Assembly (NCBI GenBank): GCA_023145125.1
Contig: JAGLEK010000266.1
Span: 1-10,740, forward strand
DNA length: 10,740 bases
Origin: Bacteroidales bacterium
Lineage (GTDB): Bacteria > Bacteroidota > Bacteroidia > Bacteroidales > B18-G4
Direction: 5' to 3'
The notes below the pieces were generated by a model that saw nothing but the letters and a program-made list of their open reading frames with translations, did no database searches and was not told the DNA's origin. Position numbers and translations under genes: made by a program. Positions 1-6,815 of the stretch are shown piece by piece. Position 1 is the stretch's first letter, and every line of letters starts with the position of its first letter.

Positions 1-407
1 ACCTCAACCAGTTCAGCATCTTCCACCACATGGTTATTAGTAACGATATATCCATCGGAAGAAAGGATCACACCAGAGCCCCAGCCTGAAATGGGATAGC
101 TCCTGTTTGGCCTGCGTTCATATCCGAGATATTCTCTCAATGCACCAAAATAATCGTCATAACCATCGCTCTTAGTGTAAAACTGCGAACGGATATGAAC
201 CACTGCATCAACAGTTTTGCTTGCTGCCTCAGTAAAATCCGGGCCATCCACCGGGGCATAGCCGGTAAAACCGGCCTGTTGAACAGGCGCAGGTTCCGGA
301 TCGTTAATGACCGTGATCGTTTCTGAATTTGCAGTAAACATGGTGATTGCGTAGAATACTACTCCTCCAAGAACAAATATTATCAATAAGACTAAAAACT
401 TTTTCAT
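1..407 (-). CDS. HtrA/DegP-family trypsin-like serine protease, N-terminal part (C-terminus beyond left edge)
   Basis: Translating the minus strand from the ATG at 407 gives 135 uninterrupted codons running off the left edge. Residues 1-25 form a lysine-started hydrophobic segment (MKKFLVLLIIFVLGGVVFYA), a signal anchor or signal peptide, so the protein acts in the periplasm. A proline-rich linker follows (about 33-55), then the start of the protease domain: WGSGVILSSDGYIVTNNHVV, with the catalytic His at residue 126. This block is the hallmark of HtrA/DegP/DegQ proteases, which degrade or refold misfolded envelope proteins. The catalytic Asp and Ser and any PDZ domains lie outside the window. 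It is transcribed divergently from dapF. The family call is secure; which HtrA paralogue (DegP, DegQ or DegS role) cannot be told. Confidence 0.92.
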   Translation of the reverse strand, partial: MKKFLVLLIIFVLGGVVFYAITMFTANSETITVINDPEPAPVQQAGFTGYAPVDGPDFTEAASKTVDAVVHIRSQFYTKSDGYDDYFGALREYLGYERRPNRSYPISGWGSGVILSSDGYIVTNNHVVEDAELVE

Positions 408-438
408 GGTATTATTTTTCTTTCTATTCACAACATCT

Positions 439-460
439 CCGGCTAAATAATGAAAGCCGG
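439..460. repeat. Inverted repeat in the htrA-like gene leader
   Basis: Arms CCGGCT (439-444) and AGCCGG (455-460) are perfect inverted copies separated by 10 bases. The repeat lies 32 bases upstream of the protease start codon, so it could be an operator or an mRNA leader hairpin. No T-run follows on either strand in a way that would make a standard terminator. Function is inferred only. Confidence 0.3.
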
Positions 461-562
461 TATATTTTCAACGAAAACAGCTGCATTATCGTCTGCCGGC
501 ACCCTGTTAAATTTTGTTAATCCTGTTTCTGATGATGATGCCACCGAATGAGCTTTTATTCA

Positions 563-570
563 TATATTTG
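563..570 (+). promoter_or_regulatory. Bacteroidota-type -7 promoter element upstream of dapF
   Basis: TATATTTG matches the Bacteroidota housekeeping -7 consensus TAnnTTTG at all six fixed positions. It ends 26 bases before the ATG at 597, predicting a short leader. No convincing -33 TTG is present at the usual distance. It would drive the dapF-led run of six genes. The position also means that the in-frame ATG at 573 would lie at or before the likely transcription start. Confidence 0.5.
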
Positions 571-596
571 TTATGCAATTATCAGCACCATGTTTT

Positions 597-1382
597 ATGC
601 GGATCGAATTTGAAAAATACCATGGCACCGGCAATGATTTCATCATGCTTGACATCAGAAATCATGCCATTCAGGAGAGTCCTGACATTATCGCACAACT
701 GTGCGACAGGCATTTCGGGATAGGTGCGGATGGCCTGATCATGCTGGATAATGCCACCAAAAGTGATTTCTCCATGCGCTATTTCAACGCCGACGGCCAT
801 GAATCAAGCATGTGCGGGAATGGGGGCAGGTGCATCACAGCATTTGCCAAAAGGCTTGGCATGATCAACAAGGAGTGCATTTTTGAAGCCATTGACGGCA
901 CACACAGGGCAGTCATACTTTCACAGACCGGAAATGTGTATGAAGTAAGATTACAGATGGCAGATGTCGAAGTCTCAGGCTGGAAGGAAGGAGGCATCTT
1001 CCTCGATACCGGTTCTCCGCACTTTATTCAATTACGGGAAGGTATTGAAAACACAGACGTTGCCAACGAAGGCAGGAAGCTCAGGAATGACCCGATGTTC
1101 AGTCCCGGCGGGGCAAATGTAAATTTCATAGAGGAAAAAGACGGGATATTGCATATCCGGACTTATGAGAGAGGCGTGGAAGCTGAAACACTATCCTGTG
1201 GGACCGGTGTTACTGCAGCCGCCCTGGCATGGGCAATCAGGCATAATTTAGAGGGGCCGGTATATCTGCAAAGCCCCGGAGGGCCGCTGAAGGTGCATTT
1301 CAACAAAGGGGATGAGCACTTCTCCGATATCTTCCTCGAAGGGCCTGCCACATACGTTTATTCAGGTGAAATTGAAATATAA
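597..1382 (+). CDS. dapF: Diaminopimelate epimerase
   Basis: This 261-residue cytoplasmic enzyme interconverts LL- and meso-2,6-diaminopimelate, the last step before meso-DAP enters peptidoglycan precursors or is decarboxylated to lysine. Diagnostic sites are all present: N-terminal FEKYHGTGNDF (5-15), FNADGHESSMCGNGGRC with the first catalytic Cys at 73, and ETLSCGTGVTAAAL with the second catalytic Cys at 201. GGANVNF (171-177) is also typical. Length is slightly under the 270-280 common in proteobacteria but complete. I chose the ATG at 597 because it begins directly with MRIEFEKYHGTGND as in the family. An in-frame ATG at 573 adds eight unrelated residues and sits only 3 bases after the -7 promoter element. 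It is the first gene of a tightly spaced run, followed after 10 bases by a GNAT gene. Confidence 0.96.
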   Translation: MRIEFEKYHGTGNDFIMLDIRNHAIQESPDIIAQLCDRHFGIGADGLIMLDNATKSDFSMRYFNADGHESSMCGNGGRCITAFAKRLGMINKECIFEAIDGTHRAVILSQTGNVYEVRLQMADVEVSGWKEGGIFLDTGSPHFIQLREGIENTDVANEGRKLRNDPMFSPGGANVNFIEEKDGILHIRTYERGVEAETLSCGTGVTAAALAWAIRHNLEGPVYLQSPGGPLKVHFNKGDEHFSDIFLEGPATYVYSGEIEI

Positions 1383-1392
1383 GAAAACATAA

Positions 1393-1920
1393 ATGAGATC
1401 AGAGAATTTACAATTAAGGGCTTTGGAGCCCAGTGACATCGACCTTCTTTATAAGTGGGAAAACGACACCTCTATCTGGCACCTCAGCAATACCCTGGCT
1501 CCGTTTTCCCGTTTTGCACTGGAGCAATATGTTATGAATGCCGGTGATGATATATTCGCCACCAGGCAACTTCGGCTCATGATCGACCTTCATACGGAAG
1601 ATCCGGCCAGGACCATTGGCTGTATCGATCTTTTCGATTTTGACCCGGTAAACCTGCGTGCAGGACTAGGGATCCTGTTCGTCGAGCAGGAAAGGGGAAA
1701 AGGATTTGCTTCAGAAGCACTGGACATAATGATCGACTATGCTTTCAGCCGCCTGAAATTGCATCAGCTGTTTTCTAATGTCATTTCCGGGAATACTGCA
1801 AGCCTTGAATTGTTCAAAAAGAAACAATTTTCCGTGATTGGAGTAAAAAAGGAATGGCTGTGGTCTGAAAATGCATGGATCGATGAATACTTGCTTCAAT
1901 TGATCAACAAAAATTCCTGA
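1393..1920 (+). CDS. GNAT-family N-acetyltransferase (RimJ/SpeG-like)
   Basis: The 175-residue protein has the layout of the GNAT acetyltransferase_3 type (RimJ/RimL/SpeG group). An N-terminal LQLRALEPSDIDLLYKWEND block (7-26) matches the usual opening of this group. The acetyl-CoA pyrophosphate-binding signature QERGKGFASEAL lies at 99-110, and NTASLELFKKKQF (134-146) is the typical C-terminal motif in which Asn and a cofactor-proximal aromatic residue recur. The reaction is transfer of an acetyl group from acetyl-CoA to an amine; the acceptor (protein N-terminus, polyamine or small molecule) cannot be read from sequence. It lies 10 bases after dapF and 6 bases before mltG, so co-transcription is very likely. 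A dapF-GNAT-mltG order is, to my recollection, recurrent in Bacteroidota, suggesting an envelope-related job, but that is inference. Confidence 0.88.
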   Translation: MRSENLQLRALEPSDIDLLYKWENDTSIWHLSNTLAPFSRFALEQYVMNAGDDIFATRQLRLMIDLHTEDPARTIGCIDLFDFDPVNLRAGLGILFVEQERGKGFASEALDIMIDYAFSRLKLHQLFSNVISGNTASLELFKKKQFSVIGVKKEWLWSENAWIDEYLLQLINKNS

Positions 1921-1926
1921 CTTAGT

Positions 1927-3003
1927 ATGGCATACTATCACTCAAAATATGTAACACGCAGAAAAAAGAAGCGCCCCGCATGGGTCAGATTTCTTCTATG
2001 GTTCCTCTTTCTCCTGATCATCGCATCATTGGCCTCAGGATACTATCTTTACGGGCTGATCTATTCCAACAATGTATGGACCCCGGAGGGGAAAGACGTA
2101 TCGATATATATCTCCGGCGATGCTACTTTTGAAGATGTTAAACAAAATCTGTACAGCCAGGGGGTAATCCTGAACCGTACTTCCTTTGAATGGCTGGCAG
2201 CCCGCAAAAAATACCCTGAACTGATCAAACCCGGGCACTTCCTGATCAAAGAAGGAATGAGTAATGATAAGCTGATCAACATGCTCAGGCTTGGTGAACA
2301 AATACCCGTGAAGGTTATCTTCAACAACATCCGGATCAAAGAACAGCTTGCCCAGAAGGTAGGGATGCAGATCGAGGCCGACTCCGGATCTTTGATCAAG
2401 CTCCTGAACGATTCTGTCTACCAGGCATCGATGGGATTGGGCACAGAAACTGCGCTTACTCTTTTCATTCCCAATACATACGAATTTTACTGGAACACCA
2501 GTGCCCAACAGTTCATGAACCGCATGCACAGGGAATACGAGTCGTTCTGGAGTTATGACAGGGATGAAAAAGCTGCCGGCCTCAATATGAGCCGGTCTGA
2601 TGTGGTGATACTGGCCTCCATAGTAGAAAAAGAGACCAATAAAAACGATGAAAAGGCAAGAATAGCAGGAGTATATTTAAACCGTTTGCAGAAAAGCTGG
2701 CTGCTACAGGCCGACCCGACGCTTGTTTATGCTTCCGGTGATTTTGGGCTAACAAGAGTACTTAATGTACACAAGGATATCGATTCACCTTACAACACAT
2801 ATAAATATGCAGGGCTTCCCCCGGGACCGATTTGTATCCCGTCCATTGCTTCTGTGGATGCAGTATTGAACGCGGAAGACCATGACTATCTCTTTTTCTG
2901 TGCCAAAGACGACCTTTCAGGATATCATGTATTTGCAAAGTCGATCACCCAGCACAACCGCAATGCCCGCAGATATCGTAAAGCCATTGAAAACCGAAAA
3001 TAG
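1927..3003 (+). CDS. mltG: Endolytic murein transglycosylase MltG (YceG-like)
   Basis: MltG is an inner-membrane lytic transglycosylase that cleaves nascent peptidoglycan strands and so sets glycan chain length. The 358-residue protein starts with a basic cytoplasmic tail (RRKKKR at 11-16), then one membrane segment at about 20-45, then the periplasmic part. A LysM-like region covers roughly 57-125 (DVSIYISGDATFEDVKQNL and following). The catalytic block ILASIVEKETNKNDEKARIAGVYLNRL occupies 228-254; the invariant Glu of the IVEKET motif (234 or 236) corresponds to E218 in E. coli. LQADPTLVYA (260-269) and YNTYKYAGLPPGPICIPS (289-306) are further family signatures. Length and architecture are normal. 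The ATG lies 6 bases after the GNAT stop codon. Its position with dapF links precursor supply and glycan processing. Confidence 0.95.
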   Translation: MAYYHSKYVTRRKKKRPAWVRFLLWFLFLLIIASLASGYYLYGLIYSNNVWTPEGKDVSIYISGDATFEDVKQNLYSQGVILNRTSFEWLAARKKYPELIKPGHFLIKEGMSNDKLINMLRLGEQIPVKVIFNNIRIKEQLAQKVGMQIEADSGSLIKLLNDSVYQASMGLGTETALTLFIPNTYEFYWNTSAQQFMNRMHREYESFWSYDRDEKAAGLNMSRSDVVILASIVEKETNKNDEKARIAGVYLNRLQKSWLLQADPTLVYASGDFGLTRVLNVHKDIDSPYNTYKYAGLPPGPICIPSIASVDAVLNAEDHDYLFFCAKDDLSGYHVFAKSITQHNRNARRYRKAIENRK

Positions 3004-3063
3004 AAAGCACTTCAGCCTATGTTAAGTTCCCTTCATTCTTGCTATCTGTACACCTACGGCAAG

Positions 3064-3960
3064 GTGAAGAAGATCGTGCTTTTTTTGTTGCTTTGTTGCT
3101 TCATCCTGTCATCTGCCGCTCAGGAAGACAGTACTGCCGTGAACCGGAAAAGGCTTAATTTTCTTCTCATCGGCGGGGCCGCAGCCTACACCGGAACCAT
3201 GGTCGGCCTATATCATTTATGGTATAAGGACAATACACAGTCATCATTTCATTTTATTAATGATAGCTATTGGATGGGCATGGACAAACTGGGGCATGCA
3301 ACCACCTCTTACTGGGTAGGCAGGATCAGCTATCACTCCCTTAAATGGGCCGGCGTTAAAGAAAAGCATGCCATATGGTATGGTGGTTCAGTAGGATTTT
3401 TCTTCCTCGCTACGATAGAGATCTTCGATGGCTTCTCAGATGGGTGGGGTGCCTCTGTTGGTGACCTTATCGCCGATGCCGCCGGGGCAGGACTGTTTAT
3501 CGGACAACAGCTGGGCTGGAAAGAGCAGCGATTCATTCTCAAGTTCTCATACCATCCGAGCGAGTACGCCCAATACCGGCCTGATGTGCTCGGAAGCACT
3601 TCATTTGAAAGGATGCTCAAGGATTACAATGGCCAGACCTACTGGCTCTCAGGCAATATCCATTCATTCCTCAGGAAGGAATCCCGTTTCCCGAAATGGC
3701 TGAATGTTGCCGCAGGTTACGGAGTTACGGGCATAACCGGCGGATGTGAAAACCCGCCGGAATATAATGGAAAGCCTATCCCTGAATTCTCGCCTACCAG
3801 CCGGGTTTTTCTCACCCTGGATATAGACCTGACCAGGATCCCGACACGTTCAAAAGTATTGAAAGGCATTTTTACCGTTCTCGGAATCATAAAAATACCT
3901 ATGCCAACACTGGAATATAATGCTAAAGATAATTTTCAATTCCATTATCTGTATTTTTGA
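3064..3960 (+). CDS. DUF2279 (YfiM-like) predicted exported envelope protein
   Basis: I recognise this as a DUF2279-type protein of unknown function. From a GTG start at 3064 it is 298 residues and opens with a classic signal peptide, (M)KKIVLFLLLCCFILSSAAQ, with likely cleavage near residue 20. An in-frame ATG at 3019 would put 15 unconserved-looking residues before it; operon spacing (15 bases after mltG) favours 3019 while the signal peptide favours 3064, so the start is uncertain. Conserved-looking blocks are MDKLGHATTSYWVGRISY (73-90), IEIFDGFSDGWGASVGDL (118-135) and KDYNGQTYWLS (186-196). Hydrophobic stretches at about 32-52, 105-120 and 134-150 suggest membrane association. The C-terminus ends FQFHYLYF, an aromatic end seen in outer-membrane proteins. 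The next gene begins 3 bases after the stop codon. Confidence 0.82.
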   Translation: MKKIVLFLLLCCFILSSAAQEDSTAVNRKRLNFLLIGGAAAYTGTMVGLYHLWYKDNTQSSFHFINDSYWMGMDKLGHATTSYWVGRISYHSLKWAGVKEKHAIWYGGSVGFFFLATIEIFDGFSDGWGASVGDLIADAAGAGLFIGQQLGWKEQRFILKFSYHPSEYAQYRPDVLGSTSFERMLKDYNGQTYWLSGNIHSFLRKESRFPKWLNVAAGYGVTGITGGCENPPEYNGKPIPEFSPTSRVFLTLDIDLTRIPTRSKVLKGIFTVLGIIKIPMPTLEYNAKDNFQFHYLYF

Positions 3961-3963
3961 CCC

Positions 3964-4608
3964 ATGCAAAAAAGCAAGACAATATTCTGGGATTGGAATG
4001 GCACATTGTTGAACGACCTCCACATCTGCATAGATGCTATCAATATCCTGCTCCGGGAAAGGAATAAACCGGTGATCGACCAGCAGATCTATCGTAATAT
4101 CTTTACGTTCCCCGTAAGGGATTATTACGTAAAAGCAGGATTTGATTTTGAAACCGAGCCCTTTGAAAAGCCTGCCCTGGAATTCATAGAGCAGTATGAG
4201 CAGCTGATAAAAGAAGCAACATTATTTGATGATGTGACAGAATCCCTGGATTACTTCCGCAAGATGGAATACAAACAAATGATACTGTCGGCCATGCAGC
4301 AGGATCTCCTGAATGAACTGGTTTCTTCTCATAATATTGAACATTACTTCAGTAAGATATCCGGTATAGATGATCACTATGCTACGGGCAAAGTTGATAC
4401 AGCAAGAAAACTGATCTCAGGCCTTAACAGCCATGACGGTGAAGTGATCATGATCGGGGATACCGTGCATGACCATGAAGTTGGTGAAGAACTGGGGATC
4501 CGGGTAATACTGGTATCAAGGGGCCACCAGTCAGAGGAAAGGCTAAAAGAGACCGGATGTGAGGTAGCACAGAACTTTAAGGAAGTCATAAAGCTTATCA
4601 ATCCGTAA
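3964..4608 (+). CDS. HAD-superfamily hydrolase (phosphoglycolate phosphatase-like)
   Basis: The 214-residue protein is a complete haloacid dehalogenase-type hydrolase with a C1-type helical cap between about residues 18 and 90. Motif I is FWDWNGTLLND with the nucleophile Asp10. The position two residues on, normally a second Asp acting as general acid/base, is Asn12. Motif II is the Ser in MILSAM (Ser109), motif III is Lys143 in ATGKVDTA, and motif IV is MIGDTVHDHEVG with Asp166 and Asp170 for magnesium. Members of the superfamily with this layout mostly remove phosphate from small metabolites such as 2-phosphoglycolate or sugar phosphates; the substrate here is unknown. It is cytoplasmic, begins 3 bases after the DUF2279 gene and is followed after 18 bases by the CoA-transferase-family gene, so it belongs to the same transcript. 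Confidence 0.88.
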   Translation: MQKSKTIFWDWNGTLLNDLHICIDAINILLRERNKPVIDQQIYRNIFTFPVRDYYVKAGFDFETEPFEKPALEFIEQYEQLIKEATLFDDVTESLDYFRKMEYKQMILSAMQQDLLNELVSSHNIEHYFSKISGIDDHYATGKVDTARKLISGLNSHDGEVIMIGDTVHDHEVGEELGIRVILVSRGHQSEERLKETGCEVAQNFKEVIKLINP

Positions 4609-4626
4609 TACCCATAATGAAAGGCT

Positions 4627-5985
4627 ATGAAAAAAGTCAACAAGGTTGAAGACATCATTAACAGCCGGCTTATCAAGCCGGGAGCTATCATATACACTGC
4701 CGGAAATGCCGCCACTCCACAGGTTTTATTAAAGCAGCTATCCGCTGATTCATCCATCAAAGATGTGGAGATGTTAAGCATCCTTTTGCTTGGCGACATT
4801 GCCGAACTCTTTTCCGGGCAGGCATGCAAAAGGATCACACACCGGATCATATTCAATGGTGAACACTCGCGTGAGGCCGTGAATACCGGCAGGGCTACAT
4901 ACCAGCTTATGCACCTTTCCGATATCCCCAGGCAGTTAAAGCAAAACATAAAGCCTGATGTTGTGCTGCTGCAGGTTAGCGGGCCCGATAACGGCGGAAA
5001 CTACAGTTTTGGCACCACGGTAGAAGGCGTAAAGGCAGCTGTGGATTCAGCCAGGGCCAGGGGCGGGCTGGTGATTGCCGAATGCAATAAAAAGATGCCT
5101 TTTGTGCTTGGAACAAGCATGCATAGCTCAGAAATAGATTACCTGCTGGAGGTTGACTATGACCTGCCTGTAAGCCCGGTGCATGAACCTGATGAAAGGG
5201 CCAATAAGATTGGTAAGATGATCGCTGAGCTCTTCATCAAAGATGGAAGCACACTGCAATACGGGATAGGGGAAGTGCCCGAAGCAGTCACCACTGCCAT
5301 CATCGGGAAAGGAGTAAAAGACCTTGGCATATATACAGAACTCTTCTCGGATGCAATGCGCACCCTTGTCGATAAGGGAATTGTAAACAACCGTTTTCTG
5401 AGAAATAATTTCGCTGTATCGACCATATTCCTGTCGGGAGAAAAAGAAGGATATCAATGGCTTCACTTTAACAGCTCTGTTCAGAGCAGGCCTTCCAACC
5501 AGACTAACAATATGATGTATATTTCTGCTCAGCCAAAGATGACAGCCATCAACTCTGCCATGGGAGTGGATCTGCATGGAAATATATGGGCTGATTCACT
5601 CGATGCGAGAAAGATCTACAGCGGCATAGGCGGGCAGGTCGACTTCCTGAGAGGCTCCTACCTGTCGGAAGGTGGCACACCTATCATTGCCATGAAATCA
5701 ACTACTGATAAAGGCTATCACAAGATCCTGGATAAATGCCCGGAGGGCATCACCACCACAGCCATCGCTGCAGATCCCATCGTGATCGTTACCGAATACG
5801 GGGCCTTTAATCCCGGGGGGCTTAACATCTCCGAGCATGCCATCGGCATAGCACATCTTGCCGCACCTGAACAACGCGACCACTTACTGAAGACCATATA
5901 CGAAAGCAAAGCGTTCCATAAGCCACGACAAGCATTGAAAGAGGTAAGCCCGAAAGGATTTGTGGCTTACGAAATGGTATTTTAA
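4627..5985 (+). CDS. Acetyl-CoA hydrolase/transferase family protein (carboxylate CoA-transferase)
   Basis: The 452-residue protein matches the acetyl-CoA hydrolase/transferase family, which includes 4-hydroxybutyrate, butyryl and succinyl CoA-transferases that move CoA between acetate and another carboxylate through a glutamyl-CoA intermediate. The N-terminal domain (about 1-190) contains LQVSGPDNGGNYSFGTTVEG-type sequence (115-134). The C-terminal domain holds GIGEVPEAV (213-221) and GIYTELFSDAM, where Glu238 is the expected catalytic glutamate. SGIGGQVDFLRG (332-343) is the glycine-rich CoA loop and IVTEYGAFNPGG (387-398) the late family motif. That last stretch differs from the more usual TEYGVADLRG form. 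Substrate cannot be assigned. It closes the dapF-led run and ends 17 bases before a convergent gene. A fermentative or acetate-producing metabolism would fit, but that is inference. Confidence 0.88.
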   Translation: MKKVNKVEDIINSRLIKPGAIIYTAGNAATPQVLLKQLSADSSIKDVEMLSILLLGDIAELFSGQACKRITHRIIFNGEHSREAVNTGRATYQLMHLSDIPRQLKQNIKPDVVLLQVSGPDNGGNYSFGTTVEGVKAAVDSARARGGLVIAECNKKMPFVLGTSMHSSEIDYLLEVDYDLPVSPVHEPDERANKIGKMIAELFIKDGSTLQYGIGEVPEAVTTAIIGKGVKDLGIYTELFSDAMRTLVDKGIVNNRFLRNNFAVSTIFLSGEKEGYQWLHFNSSVQSRPSNQTNNMMYISAQPKMTAINSAMGVDLHGNIWADSLDARKIYSGIGGQVDFLRGSYLSEGGTPIIAMKSTTDKGYHKILDKCPEGITTTAIAADPIVIVTEYGAFNPGGLNISEHAIGIAHLAAPEQRDHLLKTIYESKAFHKPRQALKEVSPKGFVAYEMVF

Positions 5986-5987
5986 GT

Positions 5988-6016
5988 AAAAATAACCGGG
6001 GATCACTCCTGCCCGG
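5988..6016 (-). terminator. Possible intrinsic terminator of the YwqK-like gene
   Basis: Read on the minus strand, CCGGG (6016-6012) can pair with CCCGG (6000-5996) across an 11-base loop, followed by TTATTTTTA (5995-5987). The hairpin overlaps the last codons of the gene and the stem is only five base pairs, so this is a weak candidate. It lies in the 17-base gap between two convergent genes. Confidence 0.3.
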
Positions 6017-6719
6017 GCACTATTGTTTCTTTCAGGTTACCCCTGATATATCTTTCTTTTTTTATGACGAACCCCTGGTCGTCATAATAAACCCACATGC
6101 CATCTTTGAGGTTGTTCTTATATGTTCCGGAAACTTCCGGAAATCTATTCTGGTGGTAAACCAGCATCAGCCCCTGCAACTCATCATCAATGTAAGTTGC
6201 TTTGAGCTTAACTTTTCCATCCGTGAAATAGCGCTTCCACTCACCCTGCTTCAGGCCTGCCTTATAAGGCATCTCCTCGGCAACGCTTCCGGTGGGAAAA
6301 TAATTCAGCACTATGCCTTCCAGTAGTCCATTTTGATAAAACTCTGTAGATAAAAGCACTCCGTCGTAATCACTGTAATAAACCCAGCTGCTGTCCTTCT
6401 TCTTTTCAAGGTAATTTCCTTTTGCCATCAAACGCCCGTTCTTGTGATATACTTTGGTGCGTGCTCTCCTGCCCTGATCATACATCTCCGATACGGCCTT
6501 GATCTTACCGCTCTCATAATAATATTTAAATGTCCCGATGGGCACGTTGTCGACAAAGCGGCCCTCAAACTTCAGTAAGCCGTTGACATCATAAGCCTTC
6601 CAGTGCCCCTGTCTGTGCCCCCGGGCGTCCACCTTGTTAATATTAGTGTTTACCAACTCCTGGGCGGACCCAAAGAGAACCATGATTAGGAAAGAAGAAA
6701 GAAACAGAACTTTTTTCAT
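6003..6719 (-). CDS. Secreted YwqK/MORN-like repeat protein
   Basis: The 238-residue protein begins with a clear signal peptide (MKKVLFLSSFLIMVLFGSAQ, likely cut after about residue 20), so it is exported to the periplasm or the cell surface. The rest is a series of degenerate repeats of about 23 residues with the pattern G-x-W-x-x-Y-x-x-x-G-x-L/V: for example GHWKAYDVNGLLKFEG (38-53), GTFKYYYESGKIKA (62-75), GEWKRYFTDGKVKLKA (159-174) and GMWVYYDDQGFVIKK (207-221). These resemble MORN repeats and the family often labelled as YwqK antitoxins. The repeats are usually binding or scaffold surfaces; no catalytic motif is visible. The gene converges on the CoA-transferase gene and is divergent from recR. 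A degenerate -7-like TACGCTTC (6754-6747) sits 27 bases before its start. Confidence 0.85.
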   Translation of the reverse strand: MKKVLFLSSFLIMVLFGSAQELVNTNINKVDARGHRQGHWKAYDVNGLLKFEGRFVDNVPIGTFKYYYESGKIKAVSEMYDQGRRARTKVYHKNGRLMAKGNYLEKKKDSSWVYYSDYDGVLLSTEFYQNGLLEGIVLNYFPTGSVAEEMPYKAGLKQGEWKRYFTDGKVKLKATYIDDELQGLMLVYHQNRFPEVSGTYKNNLKDGMWVYYDDQGFVIKKERYIRGNLKETIVPGQE

Positions 6720-6780
6720 CGACCGGTTTATTAGGTTAACGCAGATGAAGCGTATTTATTTATGCAAGGTCAAAAATGCT

Positions 6781-6788
6781 TATTTTTG
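6781..6788 (+). promoter_or_regulatory. Bacteroidota-type -7 promoter element upstream of recR
   Basis: TATTTTTG matches TAnnTTTG at all six fixed positions and ends 27 bases before the GTG at 6816. Its location downstream of the in-frame ATG at 6762 argues that this ATG is not in the transcript from this promoter. No clear -33 TTG is seen at standard spacing. Confidence 0.5.
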
Positions 6789-6815
6789 TGCAAAATTACT
6801 AATTCTGCGATATCT

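Noticed and set aside
573..596. Upstream in-frame ATG giving a 269-residue DapF
   Set aside because: The added eight residues do not resemble DapF N-termini, and the ATG sits 3 bases after the exact -7 promoter box.
2035..2529. 164-codon minus-strand open frame inside mltG
   Set aside because: It is antisense to a well-conserved gene, and the translation has no recognisable domain.
5944..5970. Perfect 7-bp inverted repeat GTAAGCC/GGCTTAC
   Set aside because: It lies inside the last codons of the CoA-transferase gene with a 13-base loop and no following T-run; probably chance.
6762..6815. Upstream in-frame ATG giving a 223-residue RecR
   Set aside because: It begins before the -7 box at 6781-6788, and the extra 18 residues are unlike RecR; GTG at 6816 gives the standard length.
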